DNA of 64,000 nt from Nemania diffusa (GCA_038501195.1 JBBPUQ010000010.1:1195501-1259500); one strand, 5' to 3'; shown: positions 20,855-32,570, counted from the stretch's first letter. Translations and numbers: made by a program. Notes: generated from the sequence alone by a model not told the origin.

Positions 20855-23365
20855 GTGGCAATGGGTCGCCCGCGCATCCTGTTCATCGACGCCTACGATT
20901 CCTTCAGCAACAACATTGTCTCCCTATTGACGACAGTCCTGGGGGCGGACGTCGACGTCCTGTCTATTGACCCGCCTCATCTTGATCCCAAGAGCGCTGG
21001 TTTTAAAGATGCGCTGAGAAAGCAAGTGGCGCCCTACCATGCCGTCGTCTGCGGTCCCGGGCCCGGCGCGCCTGATGTGGATAAGGATGTCGGCATCATG
21101 AAACACATTTGGGATCTCGAGGACGAGCACCTAGCGCCCGTGCTCGGCATCTGCCTTGGTTTTCAAAGTCTCGTTGTCAGTTGCGGCGCAGTCGTCAAGA
21201 GACTGCGAACGGGCCTGCATGGCATGATCCGAGAAATCGACCATCTCAGGACAGAAGAGGACAAAAACGTCTTTGCAGATGTGCCGACATTTAAAGCGAC
21301 ACTGTATCATAGTCTGCACGCAGATGTCGGACAGGAATCTGTACCTGCGGCCGAGTGGCAAATTGCGAAATGGGCATCTCCACCCCTTTTCCCCGATATC
21401 GTGCCACTTGCGTGGACATATGAGAATCGGGGGGATATGGTAGAGCGCATTCTGATGGGTGTCAGACATCGGACTAAACCGTTCTGGGGCCTGCAGTATC
21501 ATCCCGAGTCGATCTGCACCGAGTCGGCGGGCCACCAAGTCATCACGAACTGGTTTCAGGAAGCGATGGCATGGAACCGCGCCATCGGCCGAAACCCCGA
21601 GTCTGTGTCCCCTAGAGCTATAATTGAGGGGAAACTAGAGGCATCTATGTTGGAAGACACCAGAGCGCTTAATGAATATTCCCCATTGTTGCGAGACGAC
21701 GGTGTCTTAGCTTCATTCGGCTTAGACGCGAAATATCTCTCTCGGTCTATTGACATCCCTCTACATATTGAAGTCCCAGACGTGGTTGAGATATTACAGA
21801 ATGATAAAAGCGAGTTCATCGTGCTCGACTCCGCAAGTGCGAAAACAAGGCGGACCGGACTAGATGTACGCGGACGATACAGCATCATCGCACTCGACGT
21901 GGACGAGGCTTTAAAGCTAGAATATAGGACAGGGGAAGGGCATGTCACTGCACGTACTTCTTCAAATTCCCCAACGGCGCAGGGCACGACTGAGAAGGTA
22001 AACCTTAGACCAAGAGAAACGATATGGCAGTTCCTGACCGACTTCTGGACGAAACGGCGGATCTCGGACCATGAAACTCCAGAACCCTTCATAGGTGGTT
22101 TCATGGGCTACACCACATACGAACTCGGCCTCGAAGGGATCAATGTCAAGCTACACGATGAAAGGCTCCACAACCGCCCAGATCTCTGCTTCGCCTGGGT
22201 AACCAAGAGCATCGTGATCGACCACCTCGAGGGAACTCTCCGTATCCAGACCCTCCTCTCCTCTTCAGACGTCGAGGGTCAAAAATGGCTCGATTCCATC
22301 AACGACAAATTGGTGCAGTCCCCGATCTGGTCGGACGCCCTGCCCGCCAACTTCGGCAAAGCCCGCCAGAACGACCACCAGATCACGCCGCCGCACACGC
22401 CCACGGCGGGGCACCTCATGCCTACGATCGCCGTGCCCGAGGCGCCCGAGTATGAGGCCAAGGTCCGCGCCTGCCAAGCCTTCATCGCAGCAGGCGACTC
22501 ATACGAGCTATGTCTCACAGACCAGACCCTCATCACGCGGCCCCGCAGCCTCCTCGAAGACCGCCCGCTCCTCCGGCCCCACGACAAGCAGCAGCCGCAG
22601 CACACGTCCCCGTCCTCGTGGCAGCTCTACCGCTCCCTGCGCACGCGGCAGTCCGCGCCCTTCAGCTCGTACCTGCGCCTCGGCAGCGCCACGCTCGTAA
22701 GCAGCTCGCCCGAGCGCTTCCTCAGCTTCTCCGGCGCGGGTCTCTGCTCGATGCGGCCCATGAAGGGCACGGTGCGCAAGTCGCCCGCGGTGTCCGACCT
22801 CGCCGCCGCCGGCCGCGTGCTCCACGTGCCCAAAGAAGAAGCCGAGAACCTCATGATCGTCGACCTCGTGCGCCACGACCTGCACCGCGTGTGCGGGCCC
22901 GGCCGCGTGCGCGTGCCGCACCTGCTGCGCGTCGAGGAGTACGCCAGCGTCTTCCAGATGATCAGCGTCGTCGAGGGCCAGCTGCCGCCCGGCGGCGCCC
23001 TCTGCGGGCTCGACGTGCTCGCCGCCAGCCTGCCGCCGGGCAGCATGACGGGCGCGCCCAAGAAGCGCAGCTGCGAGATCCTGCTGGGCCTCGAGGGCCC
23101 GCGCGGCGCCGCGCGCAGCCTGTACTCGGGCGTCGTGGGCTACATGGACGCCGCCGGCCGCGGCGACTGGAGCGTCACCATCCGCAGCCTGTTCCGCTGG
23201 GACGACGAGAACGTCCCGGCCGCGGCCGGTGGCGGCGCGGCGGAGACGGAGACGTGGCATATCGGTGCTGGGGGCGCCGTCACGGCGCTGAGCACCCCCG
23301 AGGGCGAGACGGACGAGATGTTCACGAAGCTGAAGGGGCCGGTGGGCGTGTTTGAGGATGCATGA
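20855..23365 (+). CDS. ABZ1: Aminodeoxychorismate synthase (PABA synthase), fused PabA-PabB
   Basis: One uninterrupted frame of 836 residues. The first 240 residues are a class-I glutamine amidotransferase: nucleophile Cys100 in LGICLGFQSL, and His216 and Glu218 in LQYHPES. It supplies ammonia from glutamine. From about residue 300 the chorismate-binding part follows, with GGFMGYTTYELG, SSSPERFLSF, MRPMKGTVRKS, NLMIVDLVRHDL and PGSMTGAPKKRS. Together they convert chorismate and glutamine to 4-amino-4-deoxychorismate, the precursor of p-aminobenzoate for folate. The fused two-domain form is normal in fungi. The fixed PMKGT and PGSMTGAPK motifs favour this enzyme over anthranilate synthase. An in-frame ATG two codons downstream (20861) is an alternative start. 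The last kilobase (22.3-23.36 kb) is far richer in G+C than the rest of the window and creates long antisense frames. Confidence 0.95.
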   Translation: MAMGRPRILFIDAYDSFSNNIVSLLTTVLGADVDVLSIDPPHLDPKSAGFKDALRKQVAPYHAVVCGPGPGAPDVDKDVGIMKHIWDLEDEHLAPVLGICLGFQSLVVSCGAVVKRLRTGLHGMIREIDHLRTEEDKNVFADVPTFKATLYHSLHADVGQESVPAAEWQIAKWASPPLFPDIVPLAWTYENRGDMVERILMGVRHRTKPFWGLQYHPESICTESAGHQVITNWFQEAMAWNRAIGRNPESVSPRAIIEGKLEASMLEDTRALNEYSPLLRDDGVLASFGLDAKYLSRSIDIPLHIEVPDVVEILQNDKSEFIVLDSASAKTRRTGLDVRGRYSIIALDVDEALKLEYRTGEGHVTARTSSNSPTAQGTTEKVNLRPRETIWQFLTDFWTKRRISDHETPEPFIGGFMGYTTYELGLEGINVKLHDERLHNRPDLCFAWVTKSIVIDHLEGTLRIQTLLSSSDVEGQKWLDSINDKLVQSPIWSDALPANFGKARQNDHQITPPHTPTAGHLMPTIAVPEAPEYEAKVRACQAFIAAGDSYELCLTDQTLITRPRSLLEDRPLLRPHDKQQPQHTSPSSWQLYRSLRTRQSAPFSSYLRLGSATLVSSSPERFLSFSGAGLCSMRPMKGTVRKSPAVSDLAAAGRVLHVPKEEAENLMIVDLVRHDLHRVCGPGRVRVPHLLRVEEYASVFQMISVVEGQLPPGGALCGLDVLAASLPPGSMTGAPKKRSCEILLGLEGPRGAARSLYSGVVGYMDAAGRGDWSVTIRSLFRWDDENVPAAAGGGAAETETWHIGAGGAVTALSTPEGETDEMFTKLKGPVGVFEDA

Positions 23366-24032
23366 GGCCTGTTTTTGCTTTAAAGGAGGGCGGTCACGTA
23401 GTTGTGTACTGGTTCGGCGCGGGCGGCAGATATTGTTTTTTTCATGGCGGTTCAACATCTCGGGGCTCAGCATCATCAGGGTTACTTACATTTGTTCAAC
23501 ATATCATGGTTCGGGGAGGGCGGTTGGCTAGCTGCAACGGATCGGCATGCTCAAGGAGTTCAACATTTATATGGGCATCTTTTCAACAACGCGGAAGAGA
23601 TGATTGTGTTTACTTATGGGTGGACTGTGTGATAAGGTCCGCCAGTATAGCCACGTACGGTCTTATATGCTCTATGTATCTAGTTATATGACATACCTGC
23701 ACACACATGCTTAGTTATTATATTATGGGAATTATCTTATCGCATTCTATTTGAATCATTTACTCTTTGACTTATAAGACGAACAATGGCTATTCAGAGC
23801 TATCCTCTCTAGAGTTCCAAAGCGCCCTTGCGCGGCCCATGATTAAAACATTCAACGAAGGAGGATAACAGTCATTTGACACAAGGCACAGCAAATAGAA
23901 AGGCCACACGATTATGAAATAGTTGCAGCAAATCGCCGTTCTATGTAATCCAGCCCTCATGTTATCGTCAAGTGTTCGTACAATATACACATCGTATTTG
24001 GGATACCCAAATCGTCTAAGTAGGCAGAAGCT
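23366..24032. other. Convergent 3' region, PABA synthase / glucosidase I
   Basis: Both neighbouring genes end here. No coding sequence or element is seen in these 667 bases. Confidence 0.5.
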
Positions 24033-26605
24033 TTACAGCTCATCTCTAGAATGGCCGCTGCTACCGACTGTTAATTCACCCATGGCCATCATTTTCACCA
24101 CCAGACTAGTCCAGCCGGTGAAATGTTGCGTTCGCTGGCCGGCCCCGGTTTCCGGGTTGTACTGTTCCCACGCAAATCCCGTTTCCTCCCAGCTTTTGTA
24201 CACTGTGCTTACGAGGTTCTGGCGGAGGCGGTTGTATAGGTCCGCGGCTTGTGCCGCGTAAGGGCCGGGTCGAACGGCGTAATTCTAGGCTCAAGTTAGT
24301 GCATGATATCAAAATACAGAACTGGGTGAAACTCACTCGTAGTTGCACAAGAGCGAGGTAGTTAATATTAATCCATACGGGACTTCTCCAATAGTTTTCA
24401 TCCGTTCCGTAGAATACCGACTTCTTGCTCAGGCTTCGAATTCCATGTGGGCTAAATAGGTGCTCCTCATCACCAAGGAGGTCGAGAACCTTGCCGAGCT
24501 TGCCATCTTCAGGTTCTAGAAGGCCCATCAAGAAGGGGAATAATGAGATGTAACCTTTGCGGCAAACCAGAGAATGCTCCTCAAAGTCGTCGATAGTGGC
24601 ATCGCAGAAGCAACCATTTTTCTCGGACCAGTGCAAATCTACTAGATTATGGGAGATTCCGTCCAAAGCTTTGCTGTACTCTTGGACGTGCTCAGGCAGC
24701 CCAACTATATCAGCTACCTTAGCCAGTGTCCGGGTCATCATACCCATCCAAGACAAGAGATCAACATGGAGCTCGCCAGGATGAGGAGGTTGTGGCCGGG
24801 GATAGTCATCTAAACCACTTGTTAAGCAGTGTTGAACAGAACGGCCACGCCATCGGTATGCTTCTTTGCTTGAGTACGCCTCACGATCGTACCCCGTGAT
24901 GTCTCCAAATTGGGTCTTCTTGAACCATGAATACTGACGGCGGAGGAGAGGATACAAGTTCCGGAGATACTCGAATCCTAATTCGGGGTTGTCAACATGC
25001 GTAGTCTGTAAAAAGTCGCCTGGCGAGAGTCGCTCCTTGCCTGCTTGCTGACTGCCGTTGGACTTTTGGAGCTTGTCCAAGAAAGCTTCGATGACTAGAT
25101 AGAGAGTAGGCGGGTTGGCGTAGTGCGGGTATTGGACCTGAAACTCGGCAGGTACTTTACTTCGGGCCTCTTCACCAAGGATTTGTTCCCGTGCAATCCA
25201 GCCGTCTTCGTCCATCAGGTTGTACCAGCTCTTTACAATCTCTAGCGCGAGATCTGTGTCCCAATCGATGATGGGAAGCAGATGAAACCCTTCATCCCAC
25301 AGGAAACCGCGCGGGAAAAATGGCCGAGATGGAATGCTTGTGAACAATTCGTACGGCCCCTCAGCTTGTTCCTGTCTACGGCCTCGTGCTTCTGCCGTGC
25401 CTTCCCAGAAACCTTCGTTTTCTTCTTCATACTCAGGAGCGTCAGATCGATCAACCAGATGTTGCCCATAGAAATAGCCAATACCCCCAGCCAAGTTTGA
25501 CAGCATGCTCTTTCCGAATTTTTCGTACTCTTCTGTATTGAATGGTGCCTTGGGGGCGAAGGTTTCCTTGAATCGATCGTTGAAGGCCTCCGAAGTCAAC
25601 TTAATCTCTCGTGATAGATCCTCACTTGTGATCTCGTTGCCAGAGGAATCGCTAGAAAAGAGGACGTCAAACTCGAATGGGCCCTCAAACACTTTCTGGA
25701 CAATCTGAATATTCCCAGACTTGGCAGTGTTTGGTAGTTGATACACCTGCCACGGGGGCGGAGCGGTATCTGGGCCATACTCCTTAATAATCTCGTTGAC
25801 ACCAGCCTGGAGTGCCTGGAAGAAGAGTTTCTTCGCCTGCCATAGATGATGGAGGGGTACGGTATCTGAGTGCACCACGGTCTTTTCCAGGTCCCTCTGT
25901 GACGATGCAGGATGATCGCTGGTTGGATGAAGTCCTTTTCCCTTTGTTACCACAAACTTGTATCCACCCAAGTGTTTGGATGTTCCTGTAAAAGTTACAT
26001 CCTCATCAAAACCAGTAGGAGTGCCCTCGCCAATGTCAATAGTCTCATCTAAACCTTCGGCAACGAGGTAGAAAATAACTGTGGTCTTGAGATCAGCCGG
26101 CGCATCGTCACGGGGCTCGCCCTTGATCCTTGCCGCCCAATTTCCTCCATGCGCCCCTCCGGGAGTTTTGACAAACATGGTCGTCATGTCGATCTGGTTT
26201 TTGGCGTCATGGATGGTTTGAATACCACCCTTCCGAGTGTCATACTCTTCCCAGCCATAGCCCGCCATGTCCTCATTCTGCTCACATGTATACCGAACGT
26301 CTAGACCAAGAGGTGTCAGTAGGAGATTTTGCATGCGCCAAGATAGAAGTGGATGATGAGGACTGCATACTGCCTTGTACATCAACATAATTATCGACCT
26401 TTACCCACGACAAGGCTGCTGCTATACCATTAGGCACCCTGGGGCGGACACCAAAGTAAAGGTTGGGACGGTATGGACCCCATAGAAGACTTTGGTTATT
26501 TAAGCGGCCAATTTCACTGTGCAAGACCCCTTCATTTTCCCCGGAGGCCGCAGATGCAAGGACGGAGAGGGACAGCCATGCTGTCAATTGTCTTAAGAGC
26601 CCCAT
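24033..26605 (-). CDS. CWH41: ER mannosyl-oligosaccharide alpha-glucosidase I (GH63)
   Basis: Three exons: 26605-26371, 26300-24337 and 24284-24033, giving 816 residues. Both introns (70 and 52 bases) keep frame, and the joins recover family sequence (GNVRYTCEQNEDMAGYGWEE; LVQLRNYAVRPGPYAA). The enzyme removes the outermost glucose from the new N-glycan in the ER. The catalytic domain shows FPRGFLWDEGFHLLPI around residue 410, WSEKNGCFCD, and near the end EQYNPETGAGQ, all typical of GH63. The N-terminus (MGLLRQLTAWLSLSVLASAA) looks like a cleavable signal peptide. The C-terminus ends HSRDEL, an HDEL-like ER-retrieval tail. Yeast Cwh41 is a type II membrane protein, so this looks like a soluble luminal version. 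It lies divergent from SNRNP27, 950 bases away. Confidence 0.95.
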
Positions 26606-27555
26606 GACAACATTGAATCGGGAAATGGGACTGATACTGGGACGTAATCAGGAAAAGAGATATGCGGAAAGAGTCAAAGTTCACACGCAATTGCGCTATG
26701 TTTTGCGTAAAGACTAAATATGCTTGGTGTAGAACTTGGAACTGAACACGGTTTTGGATTGGCGATGACATCCCGGTGTTTGCTTGTGCTTGTACCTGGT
26801 ACTGTGGGACGTACAGCTCTTATCGATTAAGCTTTAGAGTTGCAAGAGCCCACTCGACCCCTGTCTTAAGGTGTGCATAGTTGACCTGCCCCGCACTAGA
26901 GGACGTGGCCAGGTACTGCTGAGACAGGAAAACTGGGGCGAGCTGAGCCCAGTTTTGGTACCTTAGGTACCTAAGGTACCTACATTACGAAGTATTTTAT
27001 TCTAAACCGTAGCAAACTACCTCCTAGGCAGCAGTCTCAGTCAAATCATAGTAGAATACAAAAATGAGGCTGAACTTGACATGGACATTGAGATGTTTTG
27101 ATAGCCAGTTAAGGAAGTCCCTCCGCCTGTGGTATCGGTTTAAATCATGCATTTAATATAAAACGTTTACTGAAATCAAACCGCGTCAAGGACCGTTTCA
27201 ATCAACGTTTTTCTTGCATAAATGCTAGATACCTACGTACTCTGTACATAGTATATGCCTTAGGAAAAGCGGGGCTTGCGCTAATCCCAATTTGTCCGCA
27301 GCACAGAGATAATTATAGTGGAACACTTGCGCTAGCATATAACCTACCAAGCAACTACCTAGCTTCAGCAGGAATATCGGTATCTTGTCTTCAAAAGTGC
27401 AAGCGCATCACCAGGTCCGTTGTTTATCATAAACTTAATGTGCTTATGACTAACTCTGACGCTCTCCACCAAGCAGGGACCTTATAATTTCATAACTTGT
27501 AATACAGACGCGTCTTTTTCCTCTAGCTCTACATTCCACATACATCGTTTTCAAT
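26606..27555. promoter_or_regulatory. Divergent promoter region, glucosidase I / SNRNP27
   Basis: 950 bases with no coding sequence. A perfect 24-base palindrome lies at 26957-26980, built on GGTACCTTAGGT and its reverse complement. Many shorter copies of TAGGTACC-like words are scattered elsewhere in the window. Confidence 0.45.
26957..26980. repeat. 24-base perfect palindrome (GGTACC-based)
   Basis: The sequence reads the same on both strands. Each half is GGTACCTTAGGT or its complement. It lies between two divergent genes. Confidence 0.9.
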
Positions 27556-28494
27556 ATGGCCGACCATCCTCGCCGGGGTCGAAACCGCCCAGATAGTAAG
27601 GCAATGTGGGACGAATCCGAGCGCCGCAGCCATTATACCGGAGGCCCACGAGACCGAAGAGACAACCGTGATCGATATCGGGATGATCGGCCCCGTAGCC
27701 GCGATCGGCGACATCGAACCAGGTCACGATCACCCGTGGCCGAAGCACGCGAGCGGCACCGCTCTCGCTCTCGTGACCGCAGAGATAGAGACAGGGACTA
27801 CGACAGAGACAGGCGCCGCGGCTACGAGAATACGCGGGACAAGGGAGACAGCCGCCGCCACGAAAACGGAAGAGATGCCGGCAGAGAAAGGCAGAAGGAC
27901 AGGGACGGGCGTCAGCGCGATGATGGTCGCGAGGAACACACAATACCAAGAGGTACGACACGCGCTATCTACTCCAACATGATAGATCTTAACACTCCCA
28001 AAGGTCCAGGACGGCGTGGCGATCCTCGGCGCTCTGTATCTCCATCCCGCAGTCCGCTAGGGAAGGCAGGGCGTACGACGCATGGTCCATACTCGCCTCT
28101 TCCAACGAGATCGAAGAACATAGGCAAAGACTCAGGTCACTCGTCGGTCAAAGGTGACCTAGAAGATGATGATGCAAGCCGAAAGGGCAACTCGGCTAAG
28201 AACGACAGTGCGCGCGACGGCCTGGGTGATAGAGAAGAAAGACAGGACAGAAAGCCAAACCGTGAAAAGGATAACGAAGACGACGCCATGGACGAAGACG
28301 ATGACCTTGCAGTTGAAGATGATGATATGAGTGCTATGCAAGCAATGATGGGCTTCGGCGGTTTCGGCTCTACAAAGGGCCAGAAAGTTGCCGGCAATAA
28401 TGCGGGCTCAGTATACAAGGCGAAGAAAACAGAATATCGTCAGTATATGAACCGTGTTGGGGGATTCAACAGGCCTCTTAGTCCGGGTCGATAG
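27556..28494 (+). CDS. SNRNP27: U4/U6.U5 tri-snRNP 27 kDa protein homologue, RS-rich
   Basis: A frame of 312 residues. Residues 10-130 are dominated by Arg-Ser, Arg-Asp and Arg-Glu runs. A mixed acidic region follows ([17 protein letters not shown]). The C-terminus [19 protein letters not shown] continuing to [16 protein letters not shown] is the strongly conserved SNRNP27 (DUF1777) domain, so the assignment is firm. The protein belongs to the spliceosomal tri-snRNP in the nucleus and in other organisms influences 5' splice-site choice. A likely 51-base intron (27953-28003; GTACGA...CTTAAC...AAAG) lies inside the frame. It is a multiple of three without a stop and encodes a stretch ([13 protein letters not shown]) unlike the surrounding RS sequence. 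If it is spliced, the protein is 295 residues. Confidence 0.92.
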   Translation: MADHPRRGRNRPDSKAMWDESERRSHYTGGPRDRRDNRDRYRDDRPRSRDRRHRTRSRSPVAEARERHRSRSRDRRDRDRDYDRDRRRGYENTRDKGDSRRHENGRDAGRERQKDRDGRQRDDGREEHTIPRGTTRAIYSNMIDLNTPKGPGRRGDPRRSVSPSRSPLGKAGRTTHGPYSPLPTRSKNIGKDSGHSSVKGDLEDDDASRKGNSAKNDSARDGLGDREERQDRKPNREKDNEDDAMDEDDDLAVEDDDMSAMQAMMGFGGFGSTKGQKVAGNNAGSVYKAKKTEYRQYMNRVGGFNRPLSPGR

Positions 28495-29310
28495 ACAAGG
28501 ACACGCCACAAGCATTTGTCTCCTTCGACTTCCATTACAAATTATACTCCCGCCGACGGGAACTCGCCATTTGTGTAATGAAGTCATGGCATAAACTTGT
28601 GGCTGTTCGCAGCTTGGCAGCCACGTCTGATCCAATTTAGGTTCAGGTGAATTGATACCCATTTCCTCCTTTGGGTGAACTCTATTCTCAACACATGATT
28701 ACTAGGTGCGGGTAGACCCGGACCCATGATGAACTCTAAGTGTATGATATATGATTTCCAGTCAGCAGGGCCACTCTCACAAACATTTCGTCTGACATCA
28801 AGCTAGACTATGCTCAACATAGCGTGGGCTCTACAGGAAAGGCAGATTTAAGTTAGAAGTTGGCTACTTCCACTCGTTCAGATAAGTATAAACTTCAACG
28901 CCTCCGGACTTTCACCCCGGCACCCTCGCAATTGCCTTTAAACTTCTGCTAGCAAATAGCCCAAGTCCGAAATAACATAAAATGGGTTATCTTCACCAGA
29001 CTAAAGACAGATAGCTTTCTAGCCTTTCTTCCACCATTCCACTATTTTCTTCCGTCAGATTCAATCTCAGACGACTGCATTTAGTATACACACTCCGGCT
29101 TCAAAGATCATTATGATAGGATTCAATGGCAAGGCAAATCACGATGTTTCGACCAAGTATTCATTATGTTTTCTCCAGGGGCACGTGCTCGAGGCCACCT
29201 AGGTCCCTAACGGCTCCTCTAGTACTGGTAGGTATCAACTTCCCCCCCACTTACCACAGATTGAGTATTTTCTCTAATGAACATCTCGTGAGCTAGTATA
29301 CTAGAGCTCG
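28495..29310. other. Intergenic region after SNRNP27
   Basis: 816 bases without a convincing gene. It contains the 3' side of SNRNP27 and the presumed promoter of the small coiled-coil gene. Confidence 0.45.
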
Positions 29311-29998
29311 ATGCCAGATAGTGCCCCATTGTGAGACCGGGGCGCAACATAGGGATCGAAACACCATATCCACGCACAGCCACAACTCGGAACAGAATAA
29401 TCGGCCGCAACTTACTTGCCCCCTCCTGACCACAACAAAGCCGGAATTAGCGTTCAGCTACCGTCCATTTTCCAGAGTCTCTTCTACCGATTCTCCGCTT
29501 ACAGCCGAGGAACCAGAAACACACATCAATTATCAAGATGTCCGCGACCATGGCCCGCTATTCAACTTGGAGAAGACTAAGTTAGAGGCCGATCATGAGA
29601 TCGCACAGAAGCAATGGCGCGATCTATGCGCGGCGTACGACCAGAAGCAAGAGATAGTTTACGCGCTGTGGAAGAAGAATGAAGAGCTCCAGGCGCGATG
29701 CAAAGTCGCCGAAGCAATGGTTGAGCGCACGCAAGCGCTACTCCACGAGGTTGTTCAGGAGCAAGAAGAAGCGGACGAAGACGACAGTATACTCAAAGAC
29801 AAGCTTATCCGCATAGAAAAGGAAATAGAACTGCAATGCAGCGCGACGAAGCAGCCGGAGAATCACAATGTGGAGAATGAGGGGAAACAACAGAAGACGG
29901 GAAATGACAACATGCGCAACTTGGCCTGGACCCTTGGCTTTGGCCTGGTTCCCCTAATGCTCTATCAATTTGTGCTTTCGCCCATGCAGTATTTTTAG
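29311..29998 (+). CDS. Hypothetical coiled-coil protein with C-terminal membrane anchor
   Basis: The main exon is clear to the stop at 29998. The start is uncertain because the long frame has no early ATG. A reasonable model is exon 1 29311-29330 (MPDSAPL), an intron 29331-29475 (GTGAGA...TTCCAG) and exon 2 29476-29998, giving 180 residues. The middle, about residues 30-130, is charged and helical with the look of a coiled coil (EIAQKQWRDLCAAYDQKQ; LWKKNEELQARCKVAEAM). An acidic linker follows (EEADEDDS), and the C-terminus carries one hydrophobic helix (LAWTLGFGLVPLMLYQFVLS) ending six residues before the stop. That layout is a tail-anchored membrane protein facing the cytosol. I do not recognise the family and assign no function. 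Confidence 0.6.
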
Positions 29999-30259
29999 GT
30001 CATACCTGTCTTGTCTCTGCCTCTTCTTCGAGGCCTACGGAGCTGTTTGCTTGCTACTATTGAGAGTAGGCTCAGCCTAATGTCAATCTACTCCGAGGGC
30101 CCAAGTTCAATTTCATTTGATGTACTGCGAGCCTAGCTTCGCATGATTAAACGATATAAATATAAAAAAGCGCTTCGTTTCACACTTGACAAAAGCTGTA
30201 TTAGGCCATGCTTGAGAACATTTGATTTGCCAATTAACAGCAACATAAATCCCCCCTAT

Positions 30260-31743
30260 CTAATCAGTCCTCTGGGCGAACTTGAGCTGCATCTTCTCCG
30301 AGACGTCGAACACGGCCACGATCTCCTGCATGAAGGTGTCCCCAAGGATGTAGGAGCCAGGCTGGCCGGCGCCGATGCCGGAGAGGCAGCGGCCGGAGCC
30401 GTTCAGCTCGGTCTCGGGCAGGATCATCGAGCTCGCGTGCGTGCGGATGGGCTTCCCGCCGATGACGACGTCGAGCGCCGGCGGCGTCGCGTTGCACGGC
30501 ACGCTCCAGACCATGCTGTCCTCGCGCGCGCCGGGAGGGGCGTACGCCGCGTTGATGGCGGCCGCGACGTCCGCAGGGAACAAGTTGATCGTCGTCCCCG
30601 AGTCCACGAGCATGCTCGGCGGGTCCGCCACCGACTGGTTCCGCGTGGCGTTGGCCCAGCGCAGCGAGTCGATCTTGATGTTGTAGTAGAAGTAGTCCGT
30701 CTTCCCGCTGTTCGTGGTGAGCTAGAAAGTTATCTAGATGTCAGCTCTGCAGAGGATAAGTATACGACACTTAGTAGGAATCGCTGGGGCTTTCTTTAGG
30801 TAGGTACCTTTTGGATGGGGACTGTGGTATATTCCCCAGTCGAGACTGGCGGCACGCCGCCAAACGCGATATAGGACCGGTTCTCTTCGCGAGACATAGC
30901 GAAGCTGAGGATCGGGCTCGCAGCCTTGCTAGTTCCGATAGTCTCCATCAGAGGGGCATAGTTCACGAGGTTCCCTATACCGTCTTCAGAGGGATTGCTG
31001 CCGGTGAAGGCCGCTGTAAGTCCCCGAAGACCTAAACCTAGGATGCCACTCGAAATGGTATCGCCGCTAAAAGAAGCAATATTCACAAGGGCAAACTGTT
31101 GTTTGGGTACGGTAATGTTAGCCACGGTTATGCTGTGGTCAAATGTAATTAGCCCGTGCTCTTGAAATGGGGGTTACTGTAGTACTCACTCTGCATATCC
31201 CATGTTCCCATTGAGATAGTCACCGCTGAGGTATGAGATATTCAGGTTCTGATTTTCGATCTTTCCACCGGGGAAGTCCCCCTTGAACTGGGGGCCGAAC
31301 TGGCAATATTCTGGCGGAACCTCCTCAGCAAAGAAAGGATCTATGCACTTGAACCCATCTTGGACGATCCATGTATCACTGCTTCCAGTATCGGGAATCA
31401 TATAATATGGCTCAGGGCCGATGCCAACCTTCATGATGTACTCGATCTGGTTCAGCTCAGCCCTAATATGATCAACTCCTGTAGGATCATCAGTAGGGGA
31501 GAGGCCAGAAACATCCTTGAACACCCTGTTTCGACGGATTTGACGTAGTGTATCTAGCGTTCGTGAAACGCCGGGTTGACGTCGAATTCTCGAGAGAGTG
31601 TGGTAGTTGTCCGTAAGGACTAGCCCAGCATTATCAGCATGGATACGAGTCGAAGATAGCTGATTGTGTTCAACAGGAACAGCACTAGCTGTAGCGGCGA
31701 GCGCAAGAAGTCCCAGCTGGGCCCTAACACCAAGACGAGTCAT
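30260..31743 (-). CDS. Secreted pepsin-like aspartic protease (family A1)
   Basis: Three exons: 31743-31190, 31132-30808 and 30721-30260, giving 446 residues; introns of 57 and 86 bases, both frame-preserving. A signal peptide (TRLGVRAQLGLLALAATASA) is followed by a basic propeptide-like region with several Arg-Arg pairs (RIRR, IRRNR). The two catalytic aspartates are at about 118 in IPDTGSSDTW and about 333 in MLVDSGTT. FAYGGVPP-like IAFGGVPPV and the final GSYILGDTFMQEIVAVFD fit the A1 fold. Potential N-glycosylation sites are present (NISY, NITV, NATR). No C-terminal GPI signal is visible, so it is probably released outside the cell or kept in a vacuole. An ATG at 31743 is used; a GTG just upstream is ignored. 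Its last exon is unusually G+C rich. Confidence 0.92.
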
Positions 31744-32570
31744 CACGAAAAGCTGAGGCCAGACTTAGAGGAATTTACCACGGCACCCGTGCTATTTCTG
31801 TTAGATCATCCGTACGGCTCCTATACGCCAGGACAGAGCCGAGGGGCCCTCGTGATCTTTATACCTTGTGCCATGTTTCCCCATAGACGCTAGAACTACC
31901 TCCATATTGGGCCAAGCCTCAATAAGTCGGTAGGAGAGCAGCCTGTATGCCCAGGATAAACAAGGTAAGCGCACTTTTGCCAGTTTATATGAGGAGTGAG
32001 TAGAAAGTGAAGATCATAAGGTACTAATATTGTCCTATAAGGTACTACACAGCAGCAACAGCCACACTCACTCCATGTATTTATTTTTTGAGCTCATTAA
32101 GAGCAAGTTAGGTAAAGGGAACACCCATGTTGGTGAGCCTTCCATCTACAACAAATTCCTGCAATACGGGGGGTTTTCCGCATATATAAGTAACGCATGA
32201 TATTATGTAAATTAGGCAGTAAAAATGCCAATTAGATACCAACGGTAGATACAAAATCGTGAGTAGTGAGAGTTAGTACGAGAATAAGCTATTAGTTTTA
32301 GTGGAGCACCCTCTATGAGCCGTCTAAGCTGTCCACTAAAATGCCCGATAGAGTTGTGGGGAAAAACCGCGGCGTTGAGTTAAACGTTACATGACCATTC
32401 ACTAACACGGCAGTCGATGAAGCTTCATCACTTACAATATTATTTTGAGCACCCAGTTCACTCACATAATCAGCTAAAAAACCAACTGTCAATCTGCAGC
32501 TAGTCATATCACTTAAAACTTAGGCTCATATTATCCCAGATTAGCTAGACCCCTGAATGAAAAATCCAGG
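31744..32570. promoter_or_regulatory. Divergent promoter region, aspartic protease / ELP5
   Basis: 827 bases, AT-rich in its middle. One minus-strand open frame (32313-32507, 64 codons) has no recognisable homology or signals and is not called. No other gene is seen. Confidence 0.4.

Noticed and set aside
22508..23476. Long antisense frame of 322 codons over the PABA synthase 3' half
   Set aside because: High G+C content removes stop codons on the other strand; the sense strand has all the enzyme motifs.
32313..32507. Minus-strand open frame of 64 codons between protease and ELP5
   Set aside because: No recognisable family features and no splice partners; probably chance.
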